DNA of 64,000 nt. Source: an uncultured Myxococcales bacterium. GTDB lineage: Bacteria > Myxococcota_A > UBA9042. Made by a program: the position numbers and the translations under genes. Below, piece by piece: positions 1 through 9,239 of the stretch; the stretch's first letter is position 1; every line of letters starts with the position of its first letter. Location of the stretch: contig CAIMEY010000060.1 in NCBI GenBank assembly GCA_903840165.1, positions 26,585-90,584 on the forward strand. Direction: 5' to 3'. Below the pieces are notes generated by a model that was not told where the DNA came from, did not search any database, and saw nothing but the letters and a program-made list of their open reading frames with translations.

Positions 1-83
1 GCCTGTCGATCATCCAAACTCGTAATGAAGTGTGGAGGTGCTCGCTTGACATTGTAATGCTGTTGTCAGAACATGACGCCAAT

Positions 84-99
84 CTGACAGTGGTGTCAG
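84..99. promoter_or_regulatory. Inverted repeat CTGACA-N4-TGTCAG upstream of the first lipoprotein gene
   Basis: CTGACA at 84-89 and TGTCAG at 94-99 form a perfect 6-bp palindrome around GTGG. Another TGTCAG lies at 64-69 and TGACA at 48-52, where it is part of a -35-like TTGACA (47-52). The repeated half-sites lie 90-145 bases upstream of the start codon at 191. This could be an operator or a transcript hairpin; no good -10 box is visible. Confidence 0.3.
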
Positions 100-190
100 G
101 TTGGCCGGGCCGAGCAAGGACCCCGCCTGAGTTGTAGAGCGAACAGCCGGCGCGGCGCACGCAGTGACACCGGCTTACCTGGGGGAGTGA

Positions 191-1255
191 ATGAGGAACT
201 TACTGACATTTCGAGTAATTGCTTTGGCCCTGGCGCTCTCAGCGTCGGCGTGCTCCGGTGGCGGGGACACCAAGACTGGGACCAGCCAGACGTTGGGCGA
301 GGACGCTGCGACCGATGGTGCGACGGCGGATGGGGCGGCACCGGCCGACACAGCGGCCGTGGATACGACGATTCCGCAATCAGATACGGGGTCTGGCCAG
401 AATGACACAGCCCAACCGGCCGACGTGCCGGTGGTTGCGGACAACGGCGGCTGCCCGACGCCGGATGCGGAGATGGACAGCGGGACGACGCCAGACGCCG
501 GACCACCTAAGCCAGGACAGCCGGGTTGGGTTCCGAACTGGAAGGACGCAAACGGCTGCTATTCCTATGAACACTGGGATCCGGTTGCCAAGGCCTGTGA
601 GCCCGACAATGCGCAGATCCAGCTCGATGAAGTCAGTTGCTGGAATCACGGTCAAGCCAATGACTTGGGCGTCGGCAAGCTCTGCAAGCCAGGCGAGTAC
701 GACTGCGGCGACAACAGCAAGGCGACCTGCTGCCATGTGGATGACCGCGGCTATGGCGCGATTTGCTCGATGTATTGCGCAAATGCCAAGACCTCCGATC
801 CCGCCTGTGGTCCCAACGCCTGGTGCGGCCCGATGCACGTTTGCATGGCGGACGTTTGCGTTGGCGGCTTCACCGATTCACAGAAGACAAAGAGCCGCAA
901 TGTGACGACGTTGGGCCTGCCGTGCCCGGTGACTTCGACCTACACCTTCCCGGGGGGCGTCGGCACGCCGTGCACCACAACTGGCGCAGAGTGCAAAGGT
1001 CTTGCCGCCAACGAATGCCTTGGGATTACCTACAGTGGTGTCGACACACCGTTGGCCGCCGGTGTCAGCAGCTTCTGCTCGCACGCTTGCCAAGTCGACG
1101 CGGATTGCGGAGCCGGTTCGTCGTGCATCTACTTCAACGGCAAGCCCTATTTCTGCGCGCCGACCGACTGCAAGTGGCAGTTTGCGACGTTCACCTTTAA
1201 GCACGGGGCGGCTCCTGTTGGTAATCCCGTTTGCAATCAGCCTCCTAAACCGTAG
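191..1255 (+). CDS. Cys-rich secreted lipoprotein, unknown function
   Basis: 354 residues. The N-terminus is a lipoprotein signal: charged MRN, a hydrophobic stretch, then lipobox SASAC with Cys about 21. Residues 25-110 are low-complexity Asp/Ala/Thr/Pro-rich, a typical surface linker. The rest is rich in cysteine (for example CGDNSKATCCHVDD and CGPNAWCGPMHVC), which suggests a disulfide-bonded extracellular domain. GGGGGAG precedes the ATG by a few bases and supports the start. It lies 12 bases upstream of a second Cys-rich lipoprotein, probably in one transcript. I do not recognise a family with known function; predicted outer-membrane or surface location is inferred from the signal only. 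Confidence 0.8.
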   Translation: MRNLLTFRVIALALALSASACSGGGDTKTGTSQTLGEDAATDGATADGAAPADTAAVDTTIPQSDTGSGQNDTAQPADVPVVADNGGCPTPDAEMDSGTTPDAGPPKPGQPGWVPNWKDANGCYSYEHWDPVAKACEPDNAQIQLDEVSCWNHGQANDLGVGKLCKPGEYDCGDNSKATCCHVDDRGYGAICSMYCANAKTSDPACGPNAWCGPMHVCMADVCVGGFTDSQKTKSRNVTTLGLPCPVTSTYTFPGGVGTPCTTTGAECKGLAANECLGITYSGVDTPLAAGVSSFCSHACQVDADCGAGSSCIYFNGKPYFCAPTDCKWQFATFTFKHGAAPVGNPVCNQPPKP

Positions 1256-1267
1256 AGGCGGTGGCGT

Positions 1268-3019
1268 TTGAAGCACGCGTTGCGATTTTGGCCGCGGGCG
1301 ATGGCCCGGCGCACGGATGGTGGGGGACGCCATCCGTTGCGCCGGGCTGTTTTTGCCTGGATTTGCCTAGCCATATGTCCCTTGGGCTGCAGCGAAGACG
1401 ACAGTGGTGAACTGCGGACCGCGATCCCGCGCGCATGCCTGAGCGACGCCACCTGCATGGCGAAAATGCCCAATGTACCGGCGTGTATGCGGGCTATGTG
1501 CAATCCTAAGGTTGGTTGTGAGCTGGTCGCCACGGCCAATGGCGCTCCCTGCGAGTCTGGGGCCTGTGCACCGACAGGTTCCTGTCAGGCTGGCAGTTGC
1601 GTGGCGGCTCAGGCTGGTTCGCCCTGCGACGATGGCAATCCCTGCACGGTGGATAGTTGCCAGCAAGCCGATGCGACCTGTTCACATTTACCAGACGATT
1701 CAGCGACTTGCACGACAGACCGTTGCGGCGACGGCCAGTGCAACGCCGGTGTTTGCAGCGCCAAAGACCCCACCGCCTTGTGGGACACCTACTACAAAGT
1801 CTGGGATTACGACGCTGTGGCCTGGGCTTGGGCGCTAGCGCCGCGGCTCGACGGTGGCTGGTTCATCGGCGGTGGCGTAAGGCTGGAAGAGCCGGAAGAA
1901 GGCTATAACTATCGATTTTTTGTCATCGCGACCGACGCTGGTGGTGTCAAGCTTTGGCAGCGCGAGACCGATTGGGCTGCCCTGACCACGGCCAATCAGC
2001 CGCAGACCGTCTATGCGATGGCGACGCAGCCCGATGGCAGCGTGTTGGCCGTAGGACGCCTGCAGGATCAGGCATTTGCGTGGCGGCTGTCGGCTGATGG
2101 CGCGACCCTGGGGTCGGACTACACCGGCGAGGCTGGGGCGGACCAAGTGGCCGAGGCCCTCGAACCCCTGGCCGCGGGTGGCGCGCTGGTGGCAGGGACG
2201 CACACGCCGATTGGTTCGATTCCACAAGGCTTTCTTGCCTACTTGTCCACCAAACCCCAGTTTGCCGCCGGGCCGACGTTGCCTGCGCACCAAGGGTCTC
2301 AGCTCCACGCGCTCACCCCCGGGAACGGTGGATTTATAGCTGTCGGAACAGTGAGTTCCGCGGGACAGGAACTGCCGTGGCTGCTCAATCTGTCTGCTCA
2401 GGGCCAGCCGACCGGTGAGGTGGTTCTGACCCAATTGCCGGGCTACATGGCCCGGGCCGTCGCCGTGCGTCCAGACGGTGGGCTCTGGGTCGCGGGGGAG
2501 TCTCCTGCCCAGGACGGCCAAGCTTGGCTGGCGGGGATTACCGCGGCAGGCGTTGTACAGTGGCAAAAGGAATGGGGAAAGGCGGGGGTTGATGCGCTCA
2601 CGGGCCTTGTTGTCGTGGCCGATGCCGCAGTCGCCGTGGGCGAGACAGCCAACCTGGGCGGCGGCAATCGGGATGGCTTGCTGGTGGCCGTCGGCGCTGA
2701 CGGCACGGAGCGGTGGGTCAAGACCTATGGGGGTGGCGACGTCGATACCTTGCACGCGCTCGCGCGAGTCAGCACAGGTAAGAGTCCGCCTGGATTGGCG
2801 CTCGTGGGCGCTACCGTGACGGAGTTGCACGCAGCCCCAGTTCCGGCCGGCCTAGGTGCGGCCCCGTGGCTGATTCGGACCGCGGTCGATGGTGCAGAAC
2901 GCTGCGATGGAAAAGCGTTATGCACCGCCCAGCAGGTCGTCAACTGTGACGATGGTGACGCTGCCACGCTCGACCGCTGCGACCCTCTGACCGGGAATTG
3001 TCTGCATAGCAAGCCATGA
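1268..3019 (+). CDS. Cys-rich lipoprotein with beta-propeller-like central region
   Basis: 583 residues from a TTG start; GAGG overlapping the upstream stop codon is the best ribosome site, but ATG at 1301 is possible. A hydrophobic segment ends in lipobox PLGC near residue 41. Residues 50-170 are Cys-rich and contain one CDDGNPCTVDSC module of the type repeated in the large lipoproteins at 17.4-20.8 and 55.3-62.7 kb. Residues about 175-540 form repeats such as DGGWFIGGG, PDGSVLAVGR and GGFIAVGTV, each followed by WL-containing strands, as in propeller or delta-60-type repeats. A degenerate module (CDDGDAATLDRCDP) closes the protein. Predicted surface protein; ligand unknown. Probably cotranscribed with the gene ending at 1255. 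Confidence 0.8.
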   Translation: MKHALRFWPRAMARRTDGGGRHPLRRAVFAWICLAICPLGCSEDDSGELRTAIPRACLSDATCMAKMPNVPACMRAMCNPKVGCELVATANGAPCESGACAPTGSCQAGSCVAAQAGSPCDDGNPCTVDSCQQADATCSHLPDDSATCTTDRCGDGQCNAGVCSAKDPTALWDTYYKVWDYDAVAWAWALAPRLDGGWFIGGGVRLEEPEEGYNYRFFVIATDAGGVKLWQRETDWAALTTANQPQTVYAMATQPDGSVLAVGRLQDQAFAWRLSADGATLGSDYTGEAGADQVAEALEPLAAGGALVAGTHTPIGSIPQGFLAYLSTKPQFAAGPTLPAHQGSQLHALTPGNGGFIAVGTVSSAGQELPWLLNLSAQGQPTGEVVLTQLPGYMARAVAVRPDGGLWVAGESPAQDGQAWLAGITAAGVVQWQKEWGKAGVDALTGLVVVADAAVAVGETANLGGGNRDGLLVAVGADGTERWVKTYGGGDVDTLHALARVSTGKSPPGLALVGATVTELHAAPVPAGLGAAPWLIRTAVDGAERCDGKALCTAQQVVNCDDGDAATLDRCDPLTGNCLHSKP

Positions 3020-3055
3020 CCGGCACATGCCTGCTGTGTGTGCTGGCGAGCCAAC

Positions 3056-3080
3056 GCCTTGGTAGTGCCTCACCCAAGGC
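3056..3080. terminator. Hairpin between convergent genes
   Basis: GCCTTGG (3056-3062) pairs with CCAAGGC (3074-3080) around an 11-base loop, 37 bases after the stop at 3019 and 110 bases from the end of the minus-strand kinase gene. No T-run follows on either strand, so it is only a weak terminator candidate. Confidence 0.3.
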
Positions 3081-3190
3081 TGTGAAATAAGACCCTAATC
3101 CGAGTTCGTGTTTCAGGCCGTACCGGGATCACGCTCGAGGTCCAGGCTGGGCTCTGGCCAAATCGGCGCAGCCACGGCCTCCCGGCCGAT

Positions 3191-6100
3191 TCACGCGTCG
3201 GTGTCGCTGACGCGTAGGGCTTCATGCTCGCCCGACAACCGCCGGTCGGCCCGGAAACAATTATTAAGAATAGTCAGAGCTTGATCAAAATCGAAGGCGT
3301 CGATAGCGCGCCGCAGCGCCTTGGCCTGGGGGCCCATGGCCGCACCGAGCGCATCGCCATAGTTTCGAAAAGTTTCAAGGGCCTGCACGTCGTCATCGCG
3401 CAGGCGAGCGCGCAATTCCAGCAGGGCCTTTTGCACCTTGGGCCAATCTACGGCCTGCGCTGTCGGGTGTTTCTCGGCTGGCAGGCAAGGCGTCAACGCT
3501 TCGATGAGGGCCCTCAAGGCGCTTTCCAAAGCGTCCACGCGCGCGACTAAGGGCTTGAGGTCCCGTACACCATGGCCAATCGCCGTCTCCACTTCCAAGG
3601 CTGCCAAGCGCAAAGATTCAGCACCGATCATCGCTGCAAGACCCTTGAGCGTATGCGCAGCACGCTGCGCCTCGGGCCATTGCCCGGCAAGCACGTCGCG
3701 ACGCATCTCCGCGCCTAGGTCGGCCCGTTCCCGGCAAAACCGTTGTAGAAGGCGGATATAGACTCCCCAATCGCCCTGAACCACTTGCAAACCTGCGGCG
3801 GTGTTGAGCACCGAAAGGCCTTGAAGTTTCTCGCGATACTCTGCCAACCCGTCGTCGGTGTGCGGCGTTCCACTGGCGCTGATTTCGGCCCCTGTCCAGC
3901 GGGATATTGTGGCAAACAGGGCGGCAGGCTGAATCGGTTTGGCGATGAAATCATCCATTCCTGCCTGTTGGCAAGCCGCCTTGTCCTCGGCAAAGGCTCC
4001 CGCAGTCATGGCGAGAATGGGCGTCGATGCCGTGATCCCTTGCTGGCGCAGCCGGCGCGTCGCGGTCAACCCGTCCATCACGGGCATCTGAACATCCATG
4101 AGAATCGCGTCATAGCTCTGAGCCGCTGCCTTCAACAGGGCTGCTTGGCCGTTGTCCGCCACGTCGATGACAAAGCCTTTGGAGCGCAGCAGGTCCGTCG
4201 CCACTTCCTGATTGATGGCATCATCTTCTACAATGAGAATACGGACTTGGCGTGGATCTACCGTCGGCCGAGGGACCCTTGCACTGCTCCCCAAGGCTAC
4301 CCGGGCCAAGCCGTCCTGGCTGCCATGCGCCCGGGCAAAGGGCAGGATGACCCAGAACATGCTGCCGCGATTGAGTTCGCTCTCGACACCAATGGTTCCG
4401 CCGAGTAGTTCGGCTAGGCGTTGGCAGATGGTGAGACCAAGGCCGGTGCCGCCAAAGCGCCGGGTCGTCGATTCATCTGCCTGTTCAAAGGGTTGGAATA
4501 AGCGACCCTTGTGCTCCGGCGTCAGGCCGATGCCGGTATCGTGCATTTCAAAGCGCAACGTCAAGCCGCCCTGTTCTGACCGCGTCGAATGCACGTGTAG
4601 GGCGACCTGGCCGTCATGGGTGAATTTCACTGCATTTGTACCGAGATTGAGCAAGATTTGGCTCAAGCGCAGCGAATCGCCCCGCACCCACCGCGGCAGC
4701 GTCGGGTCGCAAATCAGGGCAAAAGTCAGACCTTTTTCCCGTGCGCGTTCGCCGACTTGATCGGCAATTGTCCCAAGGATTTCGTGCAAGGCAAAATCCT
4801 TCTCCTCAAGCTTGAGCTTGCCCGCTTCGACCTTAGATAAATCCAAGATATCATTGATAATAGACAGTAGGTGACGCGCCGACCTGTCGATCTTCTGTAG
4901 TCGCTCACGCTGGTCGTCGCGAGGGGCGCTCTCCTGCAGCAAATGCGTTAGGCCGATAATCGCGTTCATGGGCGTGCGAATTTCGTGGCTCATGTTGGCG
5001 AGAAAGGCCGTCTTGGCGACATTGGCCGCCTTGGCCTTGCGTTGTGCATCGCCAAGTTCCACGGTACGGCTGTTGACTAGGTCTTCGAGGTGATCGCGGT
5101 GGGCCGAAAGTTCTTCATACAGGCGTTTGCGCTCAGAAACATCCTCCTTGAGCGCCAAATAGTGCGTCACCTCGCCGTTGAGCTGGCGAATCGGCGTCAA
5201 CGTGGCCGCCACATTGAATTCACTGCCGTCTTTGCGGCGATTGACGAACTCACCTTGCCAGGAGAGCCCCTGGCCCAGGCGACTCCACATGTCGATGTAG
5301 GTCTGATGGGGCGTCTTGCCCGACTGTAGAAATCGAGGGTTACGCCCCAGCACTTCGTTGCGCGCGTAGCCGCTGGACTTGACGAATGCTTCGTTCACAT
5401 ATTCGATTTCCGCTTGCAGATTGGTCACGACCACGGCGCTCGGGCTCTGCTCGATTGCCAGCGATAGCTTGACGTTTTCATTCTCGGCCTGCAGACGCGC
5501 GACTCGATCGCGCAAGACTTTGACACCAAAGGCAAGATTTTCTCCCAAGCTCTCGAGTAGGTGCATTTCCTGTTGGCCAAAAGCCTCCGGATTGGAGGAA
5601 TAGGCGTTGAGGAGCAGCGATGCGCGGCCCTTCACCGGCAGCATCGGCACGGCCAGACAGGAGGCGTAGCCGTGCGCCAGGGCAGATTCCCGCCACGGCT
5701 CGAAAAACGGTTCAGTATCAATATGTTGAGCGACCATAGGCTGCATGGAGCGCACCGCCCGCCCGGACGGCCCCTGTCCCCGCGGCGTGTCCCGCCAGGT
5801 CAGCGCCAAGGCACGCACGTAGGCCTCACCGGTGCCCGCAAACGTGTCGACATCTATTGTCTTATCCTTGTCGTTGTGGACATGGCCGGCCCAAGCCATG
5901 ACGTAGCCGCCATGGTCGACCAACACTTCGCACACCGACTGCAGCAGTGACGTCTCGGTCGTCGCATACAAGATCGCGCGGTTGGCGGCCGCGAGCATTC
6001 GCTGTTCTCTGCTAATCTGAAACAGCTTGTTTTCGTTTATTTTTTGGGCGGTGATGTCGACCCAAATGGCGGCCAGCCGCACCTGACCGTTGACCGTGAT

Positions 6101-7810
6101 TGGCCTGGCGCTCACCAGCGTGTCGCGCAACGTGCCATCCTGGCGCTGCAAGCGCGTGTTGATGCTCGAGCCTCCCGGTTCCATCATTCGGTCGACCGAC
6201 TGGTCGAGGCTATTGAGCGATTCCGGCGGCCACAATGCGCGCACGCTTGTTTGCGCAAAGGCTTCGCGCGTGTAGCCGAGGCCACGGTGAGCTGCCTCAT
6301 TGAACTCAATAAAAGTCATCGTTTGCGGGTCGATGATGGCGACGGCATCGCGCGCTTGGCCCACCAAGGAGGCGAACATGCCATCCCTCTCAGCCTGGGC
6401 GCGGATCGCTGTCATTTCATCTGTAATATCGCGGACTGTGCCGACAGCACTCGTCAAGACGCCCTGGTCATCGCGGACCGTTCGTGAGCGGGCCCGCACC
6501 TCACGCACCTCGCCGTTGGGGCGGATGATTCGGTAGTTCCTTTCATTGTCGCGGCTGTTGTCGACGCCAAGATGCCAGTCATTTTCCAGGCGCTCTTGGT
6601 CGTCCGGGTGCACCAATTCGCGCAGTGAAGTCGCCGTGCCGGCGAAGTGCGCTCGGTCGATGCCAAGGATGCGGAACAACTCGTCGGACCCAATCATGGA
6701 ATTGGCCGCAAAATCGATCGACCATGATCCCGTGTGCCCGATCGCTTCGGCATCTGCGAGCAACCTTTGGTTGGCCGCCAGGGCCCGTTCCGCTTCGGAG
6801 CGGGAAGCCAAGCGGTCGCTGGCAAACCACAGAACAAACATGATCGCTACAAGCACCACTAGGCTCGCCAACCCAAGGTTAATCAAGGTCTGGGGCGTCG
6901 AGGCATCGACGACCGAAACCGGTCGCGATAGGGCCAAAAGCAGGGGGCCAGCCGGCGTTTGCACCAATGGCGTGAAGGCGACAAGGCGGGGGTCTCCTTC
7001 GAAGCCGTTCATTTCCCGCCAACCGGGTTGGCCCTGTTGCGCCAGGAACTGGCCCAGGGGCTCGTACCTAGCGTTGCGGCCTTGCCAGTGGCCGGGATCA
7101 GGGTTTTGGTAGAGAATTCGACCGGTTGGCTCCACGACGGAAACCACCCGACCGGGCAAGTAGCGGCTGAGCCGCGCCGTGCTTGCCAGCCAGCCTAGGT
7201 CTATGCCTGTGACCAGCACGCCCTGCAGCGCATGATCGGTACCGCGCAAGGATTGGTAAATGCCAATGAGGGGTCTGTCACCCTGCTGGCCCCCAAACGC
7301 CGAACCCACTACCGGTTGGTCGCTCGTCGCTGTGTCGGCCAGCGCCGCGGGGAGGGCGAACGACTCGGGCAGAGGGCCGGGTTGCGCGGCGCAGCGAACG
7401 TGCCCGTCCATGGTCAGGACCCAGAGATTGGCAATATCTGTACCGAGTTCGCGCTGATGCTGCTGCAAGATGGCGCTGCAATCACTGACCGGGGCCGTCA
7501 ACAATCGCCCGTCGCTGGCCAGTCCATGGCTCAACTGTTCGGCAAAGCGAATGACATGCTGCTGTTGGTCGGTAATTTCTTCAGTCGCATAGCGGAGTTT
7601 CTCAAATTCGCAACTGCGGGTCCGGTCGCGTTCGACCTGCCCATGCATCCAGTTGCTCACGAACAAAAGGGTAGTGCCTGCGAGGAACAGCAGGCCGATC
7701 CTCGCCCGCACCCGGGTCCAATCGCCCAGCCACCCTTGGGCCGGCTCGGGTTGGTCTGTGCGCGGCGTTCGGCTCATGGGCAGCCCACCGCCCCCCATCG
7801 CAGCCAACAC
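3191..7810 (-). CDS. Hybrid sensor histidine kinase with PAS, GAF, REC and HPt domains
   Basis: 1539 residues (ATG 7777 is an alternative start). Order by reading: TM near 36-52, a periplasmic sensor region of about 250 residues, TM near 310-328, PAS 350-470, PAS 475-595, GAF about 615-760, PAS 780-895, coiled coil, HisKA with MSHEIRTPMNAII and the phospho-accepting His near 941, HATPase with DTGIGL and GGTGLGL boxes (about 1088-1135), REC with VEDD and MDVQMPVMDG (Asp near 1238), and HPt with AAHTLKGLAAMIG (about 1383). All phosphotransfer residues appear present, giving a complete His-Asp-His relay in one chain but no DNA-binding output. The next partner is probably the response regulator-cyclase encoded just upstream on the same strand. 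The stimulus is unknown. Confidence 0.95.
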   Translation of the reverse strand: MLAAMGGGGLPMSRTPRTDQPEPAQGWLGDWTRVRARIGLLFLAGTTLLFVSNWMHGQVERDRTRSCEFEKLRYATEEITDQQQHVIRFAEQLSHGLASDGRLLTAPVSDCSAILQQHQRELGTDIANLWVLTMDGHVRCAAQPGPLPESFALPAALADTATSDQPVVGSAFGGQQGDRPLIGIYQSLRGTDHALQGVLVTGIDLGWLASTARLSRYLPGRVVSVVEPTGRILYQNPDPGHWQGRNARYEPLGQFLAQQGQPGWREMNGFEGDPRLVAFTPLVQTPAGPLLLALSRPVSVVDASTPQTLINLGLASLVVLVAIMFVLWFASDRLASRSEAERALAANQRLLADAEAIGHTGSWSIDFAANSMIGSDELFRILGIDRAHFAGTATSLRELVHPDDQERLENDWHLGVDNSRDNERNYRIIRPNGEVREVRARSRTVRDDQGVLTSAVGTVRDITDEMTAIRAQAERDGMFASLVGQARDAVAIIDPQTMTFIEFNEAAHRGLGYTREAFAQTSVRALWPPESLNSLDQSVDRMMEPGGSSINTRLQRQDGTLRDTLVSARPITVNGQVRLAAIWVDITAQKINENKLFQISREQRMLAAANRAILYATTETSLLQSVCEVLVDHGGYVMAWAGHVHNDKDKTIDVDTFAGTGEAYVRALALTWRDTPRGQGPSGRAVRSMQPMVAQHIDTEPFFEPWRESALAHGYASCLAVPMLPVKGRASLLLNAYSSNPEAFGQQEMHLLESLGENLAFGVKVLRDRVARLQAENENVKLSLAIEQSPSAVVVTNLQAEIEYVNEAFVKSSGYARNEVLGRNPRFLQSGKTPHQTYIDMWSRLGQGLSWQGEFVNRRKDGSEFNVAATLTPIRQLNGEVTHYLALKEDVSERKRLYEELSAHRDHLEDLVNSRTVELGDAQRKAKAANVAKTAFLANMSHEIRTPMNAIIGLTHLLQESAPRDDQRERLQKIDRSARHLLSIINDILDLSKVEAGKLKLEEKDFALHEILGTIADQVGERAREKGLTFALICDPTLPRWVRGDSLRLSQILLNLGTNAVKFTHDGQVALHVHSTRSEQGGLTLRFEMHDTGIGLTPEHKGRLFQPFEQADESTTRRFGGTGLGLTICQRLAELLGGTIGVESELNRGSMFWVILPFARAHGSQDGLARVALGSSARVPRPTVDPRQVRILIVEDDAINQEVATDLLRSKGFVIDVADNGQAALLKAAAQSYDAILMDVQMPVMDGLTATRRLRQQGITASTPILAMTAGAFAEDKAACQQAGMDDFIAKPIQPAALFATISRWTGAEISASGTPHTDDGLAEYREKLQGLSVLNTAAGLQVVQGDWGVYIRLLQRFCRERADLGAEMRRDVLAGQWPEAQRAAHTLKGLAAMIGAESLRLAALEVETAIGHGVRDLKPLVARVDALESALRALIEALTPCLPAEKHPTAQAVDWPKVQKALLELRARLRDDDVQALETFRNYGDALGAAMGPQAKALRRAIDAFDFDQALTILNNCFRADRRLSGEHEALRVSDTDA

Positions 7811-7901
7811 GCTGTGCCTAGGGGCTGGCGGTAACCGCAGTGCGTGGCTGTGGGTGTCATGGCTGTTCCTGCTTGGGAACGGGCCAGGCCCTCAGGACCA
7901 C

Positions 7902-8963
7902 CTACGCAGCAACCGGGGCACTAAAGCCCTTGACATCTAAAGGCAAGTGGGGGCGGCATTCAAACTCTTTGCAAATAAGCAGGTAGGTGGCCTGGGAGAT
8001 CAGCACCGCTCCGGCCGGCGCGTGCGTTTCGAGTCGGGACGCGAGGTTCACCGTGGTCCCGAGCAATGTGTAGGTCAACTGGTACGCACTGCCAAAGTTG
8101 CCCACTGTACAAGGCCCGGTGGCAATGCCCATGCGTACCGACAGCGGTGTCCCTTGGCTAAGGGCCTGCCACGTCGTTTGCAACTCCTCGATTTGCGCCT
8201 GCATCTCCAGGGCCATCCGCACGCAGGCGCAGGCATCCTCGACCTCCCCGCGCGTGGTCGGGTCGCCGAAAAAGACCATGCACGCGTCGCCAATGTATTT
8301 ATCCAATGTTCCCTAATGCTTACGTACAACTTCGTTCATGGCATCGAAGTAACCGTTGACCATTTGCGTCAAGGCTTCCGGGGTCATGAGTTCTGTTTGC
8401 CGTGTAAAATCACAGATGTCAGAGAAAAACACAGACAAGGTCTTGCGTCGACTCACCAGCGCATCGGGAATCTCGCCTCGTTCGATACTATTGCTCAACT
8501 CGGTAGAAATATAGGAGGAATAGTGCCTTCCGAGCCGCTGGAGCTTCTCCCGTATCCGCTTGAGTTCAAGGTGGGTTCGCACCCGCTGCAGCACCACCGG
8601 CGGGCTGAAGGGTTTGGTGATATAGTCAACGGCACCCAGGCCCAGACCTTGGGCCTCGTCGTCAGGGTCACTCATGGCGGTGACAAAAATTACAGGAATA
8701 TCAGCTGTTCGCGGATCCTGCTTGAGGCGCTGACAGACCTGCCGACCATCCATGTCCGGCATCATCACGTCCAGCAAGATCAGGTCAGGCACCGGGTCCA
8801 CGCTGCAGATACGCAGGGCACGGTCTCCAGAAATTGCTGCTTTAATTCGATAATGATTGCCGAGCAGGCCGGCCAACACCGTCAGGTTTTCGGGCGCATC
8901 GTCCACCACCAAGACGGTGGCTTGGGCTGTCTCAGAGAAGCGCATCGAGTAATTCCGTGTCAT
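7902..8963 (-). pseudogene. Response regulator-adenylate cyclase gene with in-frame TAG
   Basis: Read through the TAG at 8313-8315, this is one 353-codon frame. Residues 10-130 are a REC domain (VLVVDD, LLDVMMPDMDG, phospho-Asp in LLDV, TKPFSP). A short helix then leads to a class III cyclase domain: FFSDICDFT carries the first metal Asp, DKYIGDA the second Asp and the base-selecting Lys, and LLGTTVNLASR the Thr plus the transition-state Asn and Arg. Lys with Thr is typical of adenylate cyclases. The TAG replaces the residue just before GTLDKYIGD, where relatives often have Glu or Gly, so one G-to-T change of GAG would explain it. Both halves are otherwise intact. It precedes the histidine kinase gene by 91 bases, which suggests an operon. 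A recent nonsense mutation, amber readthrough or a sequencing error are all possible. Confidence 0.8.
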
Positions 8964-9239
8964 CCTCGGTGATTAGCCATGGAGTCGGTGGGTGTCGCTG
9001 CGGCGCTGCGGCCTGGATTCCCCTAGCCACACGGTGACGCCAACCAGCGGGTATGTCAAGGCTTGGCGGGCATCTCCTGTGCCGTCGGCGCCACGCCGCT
9101 GTCAAAGCGCCTTCGCAGCCATGGCAGATATTCAACTGCGATATCAGTATATTACCTTACCTTGACATGGGCCCCCGGGCGTGCAAACTGCCTACGCGGC
9201 GCGACGTTGGACTAGGCAAGAAAATGGCGGGAGGTGGTG

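Noticed and set aside
1835..2830. 331-codon minus-strand frame opposite the propeller lipoprotein
   Set aside because: No start site, no family features and opposite to a convincing lipoprotein gene.
8313..8963. Reading the REC part and the cyclase part as two separate genes
   Set aside because: They are in the same frame, the second half lacks an independent ATG and ribosome site, and the TAG falls inside a conserved domain.
9162..9167. TTGACA upstream of the fibrinogen-like gene
   Set aside because: At the proper distance only AAACTG-like sequence is found, not a -10 box, so it is not called a promoter.
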